Below the pieces are notes generated by a model. It was given only the letters and a program-made list of their open reading frames with translations. It searched no databases and was not told the origin of the DNA. From Cytophagaceae bacterium (lineage in GTDB: Bacteria > Bacteroidota > Bacteroidia > Flavobacteriales > Flavobacteriaceae): a stretch of 40,605 nt of DNA. The position numbers and the translations under genes are program-made. This document shows positions 9,101 to 18,046 of this stretch, in pieces. Location: positions 1 to 40,605 of the forward strand of contig PALD01000003.1 of the NCBI GenBank assembly GCA_002710685.1. Direction: 5' to 3'. Numbering within the stretch: the stretch's first letter is position 1; every line of letters starts with the position of its first letter.

Positions 9101-9944
9101 AGATATCCGTTATGAAAAAGGGCCACAGGTCATCAAAAGTGAAGATACATTCTTGGTTGGGTATGTTTTGTTTGATAAACTCGATGGCTTTGCCGAGGTG
9201 GATGTCGTGGAAAATGCCCAGGCACTGATCCAGGAAAAAATCGATAGTGGTGAACTTACCGTCCCAAAAGGGATCAATTATCAATTTACTGGCACATACG
9301 AAAACCAAATACGGGCGGAAAAAACCTTATCGATAGTAGTTCCGCTGGCACTCATCATTATCTTTTTGATACTTTATTTCCAATTCCGTTCCGTTTCCAC
9401 TTCGTTGATGGTTTTTACGGGCATTGCGGTTGCTTTTGCCGGTGGGTTTATAATGATATGGCTATACGGGCAGGACTGGTTCTTCAATTTCAACTTTTTT
9501 GGGGAAAACCTCCGGGATCTTTTTAATATGAAGACCATCAATCTTAGCGTGGCAGTTTGGGTGGGCTTTATCGCTTTGTTTGGTATTGCCACCGATGATG
9601 GAGTGGTAATGGCGACCTATTTGACACAGACCTTCGATAAAAATGATCCGGTGGACAAGATGGCCATTAGGGAATCTGCCCTGATCGCCGCCGAGAAACG
9701 TATCCGTCCCTGCCTAATGACAACGGCAACCACCATACTTGCTCTGTTGCCCGTTTTGACCTCTACCGGAAGGGGAAGTGATATTATGATACCAATGGCA
9801 ATACCCAGTTTTGGAGGGATGATCATTGACGTTACCTCTTACTTTATTGTGCCTGTTTTATTCAGTTGGAAAAAGGAGGCATCCCTTTCGCGGAAGCGGA
9901 AAAAGATGCTGAAAAACAACTCCAATCCTAAAAATATCGCATAA
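6120..9944 (+). CDS. cusA: CusA/CzcA-family heavy-metal RND efflux pump
   Basis: The inner-membrane proton-driven pump of a tripartite heavy-metal exporter, 1274 residues. Proteobacterial CusA is about 1045; the extra length lies in a middle cytosolic/TM insert (about 500-640) and a periplasmic insert (about 750-840), as in other Bacteroidetes homologues. Cu/Ag-type (HME4) resemblance is seen in GIAIAIGTMVDVGVIL in helix 4, in GKSGRTESALDPAPLSMYE, and in RLVMLQTGMRAPMGIKV, which parallels the CusA periplasmic cleft region and is Met-rich. The second half has VGFIALFGIATDDGVVM. Its stop shares one base with the TolC-like gene. The periplasmic adaptor is not adjacent; the CusB candidate is at 25706. 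Assignment to Cu+/Ag+ is family-based, not proven. Confidence 0.93.
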   Translation: MLNKGIKFLIENKLIAVLMLTIFVGWGIVNAPFNWDTGFLPTDPVAVDAIPDIGENQQIVFTKWEGRSPQDIEDQVSYPLTTALLGIPGVKTIRSSSMFGFSSIYIIFDEDVEFYWSRSRILEKLNSLPSGLLPDGVNPSLGPDATGLGQIYWYTLEGRDKDGNVTGGWDLQELRSIQDYYVKYALSSASGVSEVASIGGFVQEYQIDVDPELMRQYNIGLSEIVKAVKESNKDIGAQTLEINQAEYLVRGLGYVKSIADIENAVVTSEDYTSIRIKDIAHVHLGPAPRRGILDKEGAEVVGGVVVARNGANPMEVINNVKDKIKELSSGLPSKKLKDGRTSQLTIVPFYDRTELIQETLGTLDEALTLEILITILVIIVMVFNLRASILISGLLPVAVLMVFIAMKFFGVDANIVALSGIAIAIGTMVDVGVILCENIIRYLDEEDARVLDGETRQPINTLVYNATAEVSGAIVTAVLTTIISFIPVFTMIGAEGKLFRPLAFTKTMALTASIIVALFLIPPFAAFLFRRKSIRKTTGHIINGLLILLGVTAIVFGYWMGLILIAFGIVGFLKDANIASKVSDRLWLSEKRANVVNMIISAITIIFLLAEYWRPLGFDRSILINLLFVGIICFGLLGAFSLFRHYYSSILKWALKNKVLFLCIPTTVFILGILIMTNIGKEFMPSLNEGSFLLMPTSLPHAGVAENKRVLQQLDMAVAGIPEIKTVVGKSGRTESALDPAPLSMYENIIQYKSEYMEDSDGKPQRYKVNEDGFFMLKDGGLVTNPNNEVTNSENYKNAKIEDPFLINTGNLIPDEDGEFYRNWRPKIQSPDDIWNEIIKVTKLPGVTSAPKLQPIETRLVMLQTGMRAPMGIKVKGQDLRQIEAFGLKLEDILKQAKGVKREAVFADRIVGKPYLLIDIKRERLARYGISIEDVQEVLQVAVGGMPLTQTVEGRERYGVRVRYPRELRGNADELKDIYVPVSTGNPVPLGELVDIRYEKGPQVIKSEDTFLVGYVLFDKLDGFAEVDVVENAQALIQEKIDSGELTVPKGINYQFTGTYENQIRAEKTLSIVVPLALIIIFLILYFQFRSVSTSLMVFTGIAVAFAGGFIMIWLYGQDWFFNFNFFGENLRDLFNMKTINLSVAVWVGFIALFGIATDDGVVMATYLTQTFDKNDPVDKMAIRESALIAAEKRIRPCLMTTATTILALLPVLTSTGRGSDIMIPMAIPSFGGMIIDVTSYFIVPVLFSWKKEASLSRKRKKMLKNNSNPKNIA

Positions 9945-11176
9945 TGAGAAAATTGAACAGACATAGCGTTGTTTTCACTTTAGGTTTTTGTTTTATGGGG
10001 ATAATCGCCAAAGCGCAACAACTGCAATCCTACATTCAAGAAGCAGAAGCAAACAACCCACAAATCCAGTCTTACGAGCTGCGCTATAACATTGCAGAAG
10101 AAAAAGTAAACGAAGTACACACCTTGCCTGATACCGAGTTTGGGGTGGGCTACTTTGTTAGCGAACCCGAAACCCGTACCGGTGCGCAACGCGCCCGTTT
10201 TTCAGTCAAGCAGATGTTACCCTGGTTCGGTACGATCACGGCAAGGGAAAATTACTCCTCTTCAATGGCCGATGCGGAGTATATTGAACTTGTAATTGCC
10301 AAACGAAAACTCGCACTTTCCGTTTCCCAATCCTATTACCGGTTATATGCCATTACTGCAAAACAAAAAGTTTTGGATGAAAATGTCCAATTGCTCAAAA
10401 CCTATGAGCGGTTGGCACTTACATCGGTAGAAGTTGGTAAGGCTTCTGCCGTAGATGTCCTTCGGTTGCAGATCAGGCAAAACGAACTGCAACAGCAAAA
10501 AGAGGTTTTAGTAGAGGATTATTTGGCTGAAAAAGTCCAGTTCAATAACCTACTGAACAAGGAAGAAAATAAGAAGGTTACCCTAATGGATACGTTGGTG
10601 ATCCCTTTTGAGGATATGCCATTTTCCAAAGATGGTTTGGCGATGCACCCGGAGCTTTTAAAATATGATAAACTATATGAATCCATAACGCAATCAGAGT
10701 CCCTAAACCAGAAGGAGAGCCTGCCCAACATTGGTTTTGGCCTGGATTATATTCCGGTAGCAGAACGTCCCGAAATGAATTTCAACGATAACGGAAAGGA
10801 TATTGTGATGCCAATGGTTTCGGTGTCCATTCCCATATTCAACAACAAATACAGCTCCCGCACTAAACAAAATGAACTGCGCCAACAAGAAATAACAGCC
10901 CAAAAAGATGAGCGGTTGAATACCCTGAAAACCCTTTTTGCCCAGGCCAAACAAAGCAGGAATTCTGCAAAGATAGCGTTCAACACCCAAATGAAAAACC
11001 TGAAACAGGCCGAGAATGCAGAAGATATATTGATAAGGAACTATGAAACCGGAACAATAGATTTTAACGACGTTCTGGACATTCAGGAACTGCAATTGAA
11101 ATTTCAGATGAATCAAATCGAGTCGGTTAAAATGTATTATGTGCAATCGGCCATTATTAATTATTTAACCAACTAA
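9944..11176 (+). CDS. TolC-family outer membrane efflux protein (CusC-like)
   Basis: An outer-membrane channel component for the RND pump, 410 residues with a signal peptide (about 1-24, ending IAKAQ). It shows the duplicated long-helix architecture of TolC/OEP proteins: helices with heptad character at about 40-110, 125-190, 290-360 and 370-405, with the strand-forming LPDTEFGVGYFVSEP between. It overlaps cusA by one base (TAATG), so the two are surely co-transcribed. The HMA-AraC regulator starts 2 bases after it. No N-terminal lipobox Cys was seen, unlike proteobacterial CusC. Confidence 0.92.
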   Translation: MRKLNRHSVVFTLGFCFMGIIAKAQQLQSYIQEAEANNPQIQSYELRYNIAEEKVNEVHTLPDTEFGVGYFVSEPETRTGAQRARFSVKQMLPWFGTITARENYSSSMADAEYIELVIAKRKLALSVSQSYYRLYAITAKQKVLDENVQLLKTYERLALTSVEVGKASAVDVLRLQIRQNELQQQKEVLVEDYLAEKVQFNNLLNKEENKKVTLMDTLVIPFEDMPFSKDGLAMHPELLKYDKLYESITQSESLNQKESLPNIGFGLDYIPVAERPEMNFNDNGKDIVMPMVSVSIPIFNNKYSSRTKQNELRQQEITAQKDERLNTLKTLFAQAKQSRNSAKIAFNTQMKNLKQAENAEDILIRNYETGTIDFNDVLDIQELQLKFQMNQIESVKMYYVQSAIINYLTN

Positions 11177-11178
11177 AA

Positions 11179-11745
11179 ATGGAAACAACAATCTACATAA
11201 AAAATATGGTCTGCGACCGATGTATCAAGGTTTTAAAGACCGAACTGACCAACGAAAACATTAAGGTTTTGGACATAAAACTAGGGGAAATAACGGCCGA
11301 TATTCAAACCAAAAAAGATAAGCAAACCATACAGAAGGTAGTAGAATCGAACGGGTTTTACATTATTGATGGGGAGAACTTTAAACTGGTTGAACAAGCG
11401 AAGCTCATACTTATCAGCCTTTTAAATAACCTGCCCTTGTCAACCAATGAGAGGCTTTCAGAAATACTTTCAAATGAAATGTACCACGAATATTCTAAAA
11501 TAAGCAAAATATTCTCCTATAACGAAAAAATAACCATTGAGAAATATTTTATTAAACTCAAGATCGAAAAAGTCAAGGAACTGATACACAATAGGGAGTT
11601 CAACTTTACCGAAATAAGCCAATTATTAAATTATAGTAACCTTACCCATCTGAGCAACCAATTTAAAATCGAAACCGGCATGAGCCTTACAAAATATAAG
11701 ACAATGGAAAAGAATTTTAGGAATTCATTAGACCAGATTTCCTAA
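11179..11745 (+). CDS. HMA domain-AraC HTH fusion regulator
   Basis: A 188-residue cytosolic protein joining a heavy-metal-associated domain (about 1-70, metal motif MVCDRC with C12 and C15) to an AraC-type DNA-binding region (about 110-180). The second helix-turn-helix is clear: FTEISQLLNYSNLTHLSNQF followed by KIETGMSLTKYK, matching the AraC signature. The first HTH is represented by KIEKVKELIHNREF. The natural reading is a one-component Cu+/Ag+ sensor: metal binding to the CxxC site alters DNA binding. It lies 2 bases after the TolC-like gene, so it probably controls this pump operon, but no operator was identified. Confidence 0.88.
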   Translation: METTIYIKNMVCDRCIKVLKTELTNENIKVLDIKLGEITADIQTKKDKQTIQKVVESNGFYIIDGENFKLVEQAKLILISLLNNLPLSTNERLSEILSNEMYHEYSKISKIFSYNEKITIEKYFIKLKIEKVKELIHNREFNFTEISQLLNYSNLTHLSNQFKIETGMSLTKYKTMEKNFRNSLDQIS

Positions 11746-11823
11746 TTGGCAGAATCGATAAAAGCATAGCTAAAGAGCACAAGATTATATGTTAAGTAAC
11801 TATAAAAGTAAATAGCTATTTTT

Positions 11824-13128
11824 ATGACAGAAGATGAAATACACCAAAAAACAAAGAAGCTTTTTGAAGAAAATATGATCACCGGATATTCAAAGACCGC
11901 AGACCATACCTATCATTATACAAAGCCATCTCCAGAGACGTACCCCTTTCAGTTTTTCTGGGATACCTGTCTACACGTTTTTATGTTAACCGCCCTGGGC
12001 GGCAGTGATAATGTGGATATGGCCAAAAAGCATATTAAAAGTCTTTTTGCTTTACAGAAAAACGATGGTTTTGTAGGGCACATGATCTATTGGAACAATA
12101 TCATTCCCGGGAGGATCACCGATATTTTTCAGTCCAGGCCAAGTTTAAAGTTCGGTCTGCTGCGTACGCACATGAGCGCCTTGATCCAGCCTCCGCTGGT
12201 AGCTCAGGCAGTTTTAAGGATTTATGAAATGAATAACGACAAGGAATTTTTCAAGGGTTTTCTGCCAAAACTGAAAGCTTATTATAATTATATAGCAGAA
12301 AATAGGGACTTTCAGGGGGATGGTCTGATCTCGATCATTTCACCGTTTGAATCTGGAATAGACTGGAAACCCTCTTTTGATGAGGTAGTAGGATTCAAAC
12401 CAGGTAAAGCAAATTGGAAACTTTTTTTAAAATTTGTAGCAGTTGATGTAAGGAATTTTTTCAGCGGTTACAATTTAAAAAAAATAGCAGATCGCGATTA
12501 TTTTATGGTCAAGGAAGTTGGGTTCAATACGATTTATGCACAAAATCTAGAGGCTTTATCCCGCTTGTGCGAAATTATGCAAGATCCCGATTCTAAGGTA
12601 TATAAACAAAGGGCCAAAAAATGTACAGCAAGTATGCTGAAAACCATGTATGATGATGAAACGGCCGCTTTTTATGATGTATATGGCAAAGGGAATAAAT
12701 GCTTAAAAGTACTTACACCTACTATTTTCTTTCCATTGGTACTGGAAGGCATTCCCAAAAAACTTACTAAAGCTGTTCTGGAAAGGCACTTCTTTAACGC
12801 TGATGAGTTCGGGGTTCCTTTTCCCATACCTTCACTTGCGATAAACAGCCCAGCATTTAACCCGAAGGAGTCCCTTTATATATGGAGGGGGCCCTCCTGG
12901 ATGCTCTTCAATTGGTTGCTATACCCATATTTCTTAAAAAAGGGGTATAAGGATGAGGCTGAAAGGCTAATGGACAGTATGTACCGTCTTGTACAAAAAA
13001 GTGGCTTTCGTGAATATTATGATCCATTTACAGGTGAAGGTCATGGTGCAAAGGATTTCACTTGGCCCGGATTAATCCTTGATATGATAAGACAAAAAAA
13101 TAATTTCAATAAAGAAAGTGGCTCTTGA
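11824..13128 (+). CDS. MGH1-like glycoside hydrolase (alpha/alpha-barrel)
   Basis: A 434-residue cytosolic protein without signal peptide, resembling the (alpha/alpha)6-barrel hydrolases of the MGH1/GH63/trehalase group. Supporting segments: YPFQFFWDTCLHVFML (substrate-pocket helix with W-D), LQKNDGFVGHMIYW, ESGIDWKPSFD (typical general-acid Asp region) and GEGHGAKDFTWPGLILDM at the C-terminus (region of the catalytic base). Relatives act on mannosylglycerate, glucosylglycerate or trehalose-like solutes. The exact substrate cannot be read from sequence. It is unusual among metal-efflux genes, so it may serve compatible-solute turnover or be a passenger. It starts 78 bases after the regulator. 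Confidence 0.75.
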   Translation: MTEDEIHQKTKKLFEENMITGYSKTADHTYHYTKPSPETYPFQFFWDTCLHVFMLTALGGSDNVDMAKKHIKSLFALQKNDGFVGHMIYWNNIIPGRITDIFQSRPSLKFGLLRTHMSALIQPPLVAQAVLRIYEMNNDKEFFKGFLPKLKAYYNYIAENRDFQGDGLISIISPFESGIDWKPSFDEVVGFKPGKANWKLFLKFVAVDVRNFFSGYNLKKIADRDYFMVKEVGFNTIYAQNLEALSRLCEIMQDPDSKVYKQRAKKCTASMLKTMYDDETAAFYDVYGKGNKCLKVLTPTIFFPLVLEGIPKKLTKAVLERHFFNADEFGVPFPIPSLAINSPAFNPKESLYIWRGPSWMLFNWLLYPYFLKKGYKDEAERLMDSMYRLVQKSGFREYYDPFTGEGHGAKDFTWPGLILDMIRQKNNFNKESGS

Positions 13129-13246
13129 ACAAAATGGATTACTTAGCATATTAAGAGTTCATTAGACTAAATTATATAAGTATAAACCATAATTATTAAA
13201 CAATAATTTTAAACTAAACAATATTTTTAATTCAAAAACTTATTCA

Positions 13247-15704
13247 ATGAAAAAATTAATAACAATTTGTTTTATAATGCTTTCTTCTTTGCTGTCTCAG
13301 GCTCAAACTGCAAACGGCTCAGAGGAAAATGTGGATAAGTGGCCTGAGCATGAATATAACCTTACCATTGCGAAGCAAACGGTAAATTTTACAGGCAAGG
13401 ATGTGCAGACAATGACAGTAAAATGGAGGCATCCCGGGCCCAAACCTCGTTTTTACCCAAGGGGAATATGCCGTCATCCACGTAACGAACAAAATGGATG
13501 TAGAAACATCCATACATTGGCATGGCCTGATCCTGCCCAATTTTTATGATGGCGTCCCCTACCTTTCCACCCCGCCCATCAAGCCCGGGGAGACCTTCAC
13601 CTATAAATTTGCCCTAAAGCAATCGGGCACCTATTGGTATCATTCCCATACCATGCTGCAGGAGCAGCGAGGCGTCTTTGGAACTATCCAGATCAACCCC
13701 AAAGAGAAGACCCTCGATTATGATAAAGACCTTATCATCGCACTCTCTGACTGGATGGACGAAGACCCAGCTTCCCAGCTTAAAAACCTAAAACGGGGCA
13801 ATGAATGGTACCTGATAAAAAAAGGACAGATCCAAAGTTGGGATAAGATCATAAAGAAAAAAGCGATCGGTGCCAAGTTAAAAATGATTTGGCAGCGCAT
13901 GCCCGATATGGCACTATCTGATAATTATTACGATAAGTTTTTTATAAATGGTGCCAGCACTCATGAGTACCCAGAATATAAGCCTGGCGAAAAGGTGCGC
14001 GTACGTTTTGTGAACGCTTCTGCCGCCACTTATTTTTGGCTCACCTTTGGCGGCAGGGACCCCATATTGGTTTCCGCTGACGGTATGGACGTTGTGCCCG
14101 TAAAACACAATAAAACGCTGATAGGCGTGGCAGAAACCTATGACTTTATAGTTACCGTCCCCGAAAGCGGCAAACTGGAGATCAGGGCCACCGCACAGGA
14201 TGGTTCTGGCTTTGCTAATGCATACGTAGGCCAGGGGCCGGTACTAAAAGCTCCGATAGTGCCCAAACCCGACCTTATCCAGCTCATGAAGGACATGATG
14301 GCCATGGATATGAAGATGGGCGCGCCCGCCTCCAAGTTCAACCCGTCAAAAAACGATTCCATACAATACATGGAAAAGTACAGCATGAACATGGGCGAAA
14401 TGGACATGGACAAGTCTAAAATGGATATGGATATGGACAAAAGCACCATGGACGATATGGGCAAAGCCGGGATGAAAAAAGATTCTGCAATGGCCATGAA
14501 CGGGATGAAAAATTCAGCTAGCGGGAAAAAGGGAATGAACGTGAACAAGCAAAAGGATTCAACCGGCGGTATGGGCATGAAGGATTCCAACAAAATGTCC
14601 ATGAACAAAATGTCGGGAAACGAGATGGGCGGCATGAAGATGGGCTATACCGTTCCCGCAGATAAGGTCATAGGTGACAATATGAAAACCGGCGGAAACC
14701 CGGAATTTAACTACGATTACCTGAAATCTCCTGTTAAGACCACTTTTTCCGGGGATAAACCGGTACGGGAAATGCTCTTTAACCTGACCGGGAATATGAA
14801 CCGATATATTTGGAGCATCAATGGTGTACCGCTTTCGGAGACCGATAAGATCAAGATAAAGCAGGGCGAGGTCGTGCGCATCACGCTTAATAACCTCACG
14901 ATGATGCACCACCCCATGCACCTGCACGGCCATTTTTTTAGGGTGCTCAACAAACACGGGAAATATTCGCCGCTCAAACATACCGTAAATGTGGCCCCCA
15001 TGCAAAAGGTGGTCATTGAGTTTGATGCCCGCGAGACAGGTGACTGGTTCTTCCACTGCCATATCCTGTACCACCTCAATGGCGGGATGGCACGGGTCAT
15101 AAGCTACGGCGGCGACAGGGACAAACGGCTCAAGGATTTTCCGCTGGCCAACCTGACCACCGAGGCCAACCACATGTTCACCTGGGGCGAGGTCACCGCG
15201 GCCAGCCACATGACCGAACTCTATGCCACAGCGACCAATATCAGGAACCAGTTCACTTTTAGGGGCGAATATGGTTGGAACAAAAATATGGAAGTCGAGG
15301 CGACCTATGAACGCTATCTCAATGATTATTTTCGGGTTTTTGGCGGTGTAAATGTTGAAAATGAGCTCGATGATAGTTTGGATAAGATCAATACCACGGC
15401 CATAGGGGGAATCCGGTATTTAATGCCGCTACTTATCAATGCCGATCTTAGGATAGACAATGAGCTAAGGCCACAGATCAGCTTTTCTAAAGCGACGATG
15501 ATCTTCCCCCACGTCCTACTTTATGGGGAATATGTATACCAAGCAGATTTTGGATGGGTCAATGATTTTGAACCCGGTAGGGATTATGAAAAAGAAACCA
15601 CCTGGCAGGTGGGCCTTGAATATATTTTGGGAAGAAACTTTTCCTTAATGGGAAGTTATGATAACCGCTTCGGTGTTGGAGGGGGGCTTTCCGCGAGATT
15701 TTAA
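13247..15704 (+). pseudogene. Multicopper oxidase (CopA/PcoA-like) fused to a beta-barrel, frameshifted
   Basis: A periplasmic Cu(I) oxidase gene with a signal peptide (first about 20 codons, LLSQAQ). The first frame runs to 13549, but homology leaves it at about 13421: skipping one A of GTAAAATGG restores GGIPG and FTQGEYAVIHVTNKMDVE and continues uninterrupted to 15704. So one extra base disrupts an otherwise intact gene of about 818 codons. All copper ligand motifs follow: HWHG (13515-13526), YHSHT, HHPMHLHGHFF and the HCH-x3-H-x4-M box. A Met/Asp-rich region (about 14280-14650) resembles the CopA/PcoA metal-binding repeats. The last about 160 codons (FTFRGEYGW ... SLMGSYDN, ending ARF) look like an amphipathic CopB/PcoB-like outer-membrane beta-barrel segment. 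An ATG at 13494 could give a protein without export signal. Confidence 0.82.
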
Positions 15705-15715
15705 AAAGCAATATT

Positions 15716-15952
15716 ATGATGTACGAGTGGGACTGGTTGATTTTAATAGGCGTGATCATACTCGGTGTTTTTATTTATTCCGGGAGAAAAAATAAAAAGC
15801 TGAAAAAGCGGAAAGATGCCCTGAAAATACTGGATGAACGGTACGCCAAAGGCGAAATTACCAAGGAAGAATATGTAGAACGCAAAGAAACAATTAATCC
15901 CCACAATACCAATAATAAAAAACCCAAGGACAATAACAAATTGGGGATGTGA
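15716..15952 (+). CDS. SHOCT-domain membrane-anchored small protein
   Basis: A 78-residue protein with one N-terminal membrane helix (about 4-22, WLILIGVIILGVFIY), a basic linker and a SHOCT motif at about 36-60 (ALKILDERYAKGEITKEEY). SHOCT is a short module often found at the C-terminus of small membrane proteins; its role is unclear, with oligomerisation suggested. Two adjacent ATGs (15716, 15719) could be the start. It follows the multicopper oxidase by 11 bases. Confidence 0.85.
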   Translation: MMYEWDWLILIGVIILGVFIYSGRKNKKLKKRKDALKILDERYAKGEITKEEYVERKETINPHNTNNKKPKDNNKLGM

Positions 15953-16001
15953 TTTTCAACAAAGTAACCTATTATTAATTTAAATATAGAATATAGAACC
16001 T

Positions 16002-16322
16002 ATGAAAAATTCAAAACTGATTTAAGCATTGAACAATTGTGTTGCGCATTGCAATTATTGTGCAGATGCCTGTCTTGACGAAGACAATCTCGAGATGATG
16101 GTAACCTGTATTAGGACAGATCGCGCCTGTGCAGAAATCTGCAATGCGACCGCTGCACTATTGGCCTTTGACCACGCTTCCGCGAAAGCAATGGTAGAGC
16201 AGTGCCGTGCCATCTGTAAAGAATGTGCCGAAGAATGTGAGAAGCATGACTCACAGCATTGTAAGGACTGTGCGGAAGCCTGTAAGAAATGTGCAGAGGC
16301 CTGTGAAACATACCTCGCATAA
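16002..16322 (+). pseudogene. Four-helix-bundle copper storage protein (Csp-like), TAA at codon 8
   Basis: A Cys-rich cytosolic copper-storage protein of the four-helix-bundle (DUF326/Csp) family. Repeated C-x2/3-C motifs line the helices: AHCNYCADAC, CIRTDRACAEIC, CRAICKECAEEC, CKDCAEACKKCAEAC. Reading from ATG 16002 gives MKNSKLI, then TAA (16023-16025), then in the same frame ALNNCVAHC. Family members typically have MKN-x-x-LI-[DE]-AL here, so one change from a Glu codon (GAA to TAA) would explain it. A TTG at 16029 could start a 97-residue protein lacking only the first helix turn, so function may survive. A strong hairpin terminator follows. Confidence 0.82.
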
Positions 16323-16329
16323 TAAATTT

Positions 16330-16359
16330 GGATTTCCCCTTCTTGAGAAGGGGGAATCC
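16330..16359 (+). terminator. Strong hairpin terminator after the copper storage gene
   Basis: A 14-base arm at 16330-16343 (GGATTTCCCCTTCT) pairs with AGAAGGGGGAATCC at 16346-16359, with one T-G wobble and a 2-base tip. It starts 8 bases after the stop codon and is followed by TTATT. It resembles a rho-independent terminator. Confidence 0.75.
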
Positions 16360-16383
16360 TTATTAACCAGCTAAAAAATTAAA

Positions 16384-16920
16384 ATGAAAGCACTATTTAA
16401 ATTACCAATTGCAGCCTTGGCTCTAATCTCTTTTATAGGGTGTAAGGAAAAACAAACGGTAAAAGTCGATACCCCGGAACAGGTGAAGAAAGAAGAAAAA
16501 ATGACAGCAGATGTTGCAGATCAGGATTTTATAGATGGGATGACCGGTAAGATATGGCATAACTATCTTGAAATAAAAATGGCATTAACAAACGATGATG
16601 CGAGCCAAGTGCAAAATATAGCCAAAAGCATGGCAGATTCTTTCGATCAAGAAAGAATGGAAATGAAAAATCTTTCTCAACAATTGGCAGACACCGATGA
16701 TCTGGAAAAACAACGTGAACTGTTTGCGCAATTTACAGAAAAGGCAGGGCCAATGTTTGAAGATGCGCTATCTGGAGGCACGATTTATAAAAAATTCTGT
16801 CCAATGGCTTTTAATAACAAAGGGGCGTATTGGTATGCGGATATCAAAGGTATTTCCAATCCCTATTTTGGAGATAAAATGCCAAAATGTGGATCAGTAA
16901 AGAAAACAATTTCAAAATAA
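16384..16920 (+). CDS. DUF3347 lipoprotein (copper-associated)
   Basis: A 178-residue lipoprotein: signal peptide with lipobox SFIGC (Cys about residue 20) and then a charged linker. The DUF3347 domain covers about 55-175: IWHNYLEIKMALTNDD at its start and YKKFCPMAFNNKGAYWYAD, ISNPYFGDKMPKCG at its end. The conserved CPM and M-x-K-CG positions suggest Cu+ binding by Cys/Met. In Bacteroidetes this domain is found alone or at the C-terminus of CusB adaptors, as at 25706 in this window. A periplasmic copper chaperone role is therefore inferred. It lies after a terminator, so it likely starts a new transcript. Confidence 0.88.
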   Translation: MKALFKLPIAALALISFIGCKEKQTVKVDTPEQVKKEEKMTADVADQDFIDGMTGKIWHNYLEIKMALTNDDASQVQNIAKSMADSFDQERMEMKNLSQQLADTDDLEKQRELFAQFTEKAGPMFEDALSGGTIYKKFCPMAFNNKGAYWYADIKGISNPYFGDKMPKCGSVKKTISK

Positions 16921-16950
16921 ACAGGAATATTAATTCAATTCAATTTCAAA

Positions 16951-17553
16951 ATGAGAAAACTTAAAATGACACTAGGTATCCTAACGATGACATTGGCAAC
17001 CCTAACGGCAATGTCCTGTAAGGATGGGAAAAAGGACGGGGCAACAGCACCAATGTCCAATGAAATGTATCAAAATAATGACCAAAATCAGGAAGGGTCT
17101 AAAATGATGGCGGATAATTCTAGTAATAGTGCAACAAATACCATTATCGATAATTACCTGCAAATAAAAAACGCCCTAGTGACCGATGATCAGGAAGCAG
17201 CTGCCAAGGCGGGAGGTGATTTATTTGATGATCTTGAGGGTTTTGATATGAGCACTTACTCTTCTCAAGAGCAAAAAGAACTTACCGATATTATTGAAGA
17301 TGCCAAGGAGAATGCTGAACACATCTCAGACAGTCCTATTGAGCATCAAAGGGAACATTTCGACTTATTGAGCAAGGATTTAATTGATATGATTGCGATA
17401 ACAGGAACCGATAAAAAGCTGTATCAGGATTTTTGCCCGATGTACAACGATAATAAAGGGGCTCAATGGTTGAGCACTACCGAAGAAATCAAAAATCCAT
17501 ATATGGGCAGCAAAATGCCGGGATGTGGAAAAGTACAGAAAGAGATTAATTGA
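16951..17553 (+). CDS. DUF3347 lipoprotein, second copy
   Basis: A 200-residue lipoprotein, paralogue of the preceding gene, with lipobox TAMSC and a Met/Asn-rich linker (NEMYQNNDQNQEGSKMM). The DUF3347 domain (about 68-198) has IIDNYLQIKNALVTDD, LYQDFCPMYNDNKGAQWLS and IKNPYMGSKMPGCG. Compared with the first copy the CPM and CG ligands are kept. It starts 30 bases after it and its TGA overlaps the TTG start of the haem-binding gene, so the three are probably one operon. Confidence 0.87.
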   Translation: MRKLKMTLGILTMTLATLTAMSCKDGKKDGATAPMSNEMYQNNDQNQEGSKMMADNSSNSATNTIIDNYLQIKNALVTDDQEAAAKAGGDLFDDLEGFDMSTYSSQEQKELTDIIEDAKENAEHISDSPIEHQREHFDLLSKDLIDMIAITGTDKKLYQDFCPMYNDNKGAQWLSTTEEIKNPYMGSKMPGCGKVQKEIN

Positions 17554-18002
17554 AATTAGTTAAAACCATAGGCTGGATATTAATGGTTGCTTTGGTTGTG
17601 ATACAATTTTTTCCGATGAATCGCAATCAAAGTGAATCGGTGCCCGAAACTGATTTTATGTCGGTCAACACCGTGCCTGCCAACATTCAGAATAAGATAG
17701 AAGTTTCCTGCTATGACTGCCATAGCAATAATACCGAATACCCTTGGTACAACAGGGTTCAGCCGGTGGCGTGGTTTCTTGAAGACCATATTAAGGACGG
17801 AAAAGCAGAATTGAACTTCAATGAATGGGGTGATTATTCAGACCGGAGAAAGAACAGTAAACTAAGGTCTATTATCAGTCAGGTTGAAGATGATGAAATG
17901 CCGCTGGACTCTTACACTTTTATCCATAGGGATGCAAAATTTTCAGAATCGGAGAAAAAGGAAATTATAAAATATTTGACCAAACTTAAAAATAATCTAT
18001 AA
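17550..18002 (+). CDS. Haem-binding domain protein (single c-type haem)
   Basis: A 150-residue exported or membrane-anchored protein of the Haem_bd family: N-terminal hydrophobic segment (WILMVALVVIQFF) followed by one c-type haem motif, CYDCH (about residues 52-56), then YPWYNRVQPVAWFLEDHI and WGDYSDRRK typical of the family. The start is TTG 17550, overlapping the preceding stop in TTGA; the next in-frame Met lies inside the membrane helix, so TTG is the best choice. It probably passes electrons in the periplasm, perhaps with the copper oxidase. This is inference from context. Confidence 0.86.
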   Translation: MKLVKTIGWILMVALVVIQFFPMNRNQSESVPETDFMSVNTVPANIQNKIEVSCYDCHSNNTEYPWYNRVQPVAWFLEDHIKDGKAELNFNEWGDYSDRRKNSKLRSIISQVEDDEMPLDSYTFIHRDAKFSESEKKEIIKYLTKLKNNL

Positions 18003-18046
18003 CATCTAAAATTTAAGTGGTTATTGAAAAATAAAGTAAATAAAGT

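Noticed and set aside
14138..15209. Long minus-strand ORFs opposite the multicopper oxidase
   Set aside because: They are shadows of the Met/His-rich coding strand, without motifs of their own.
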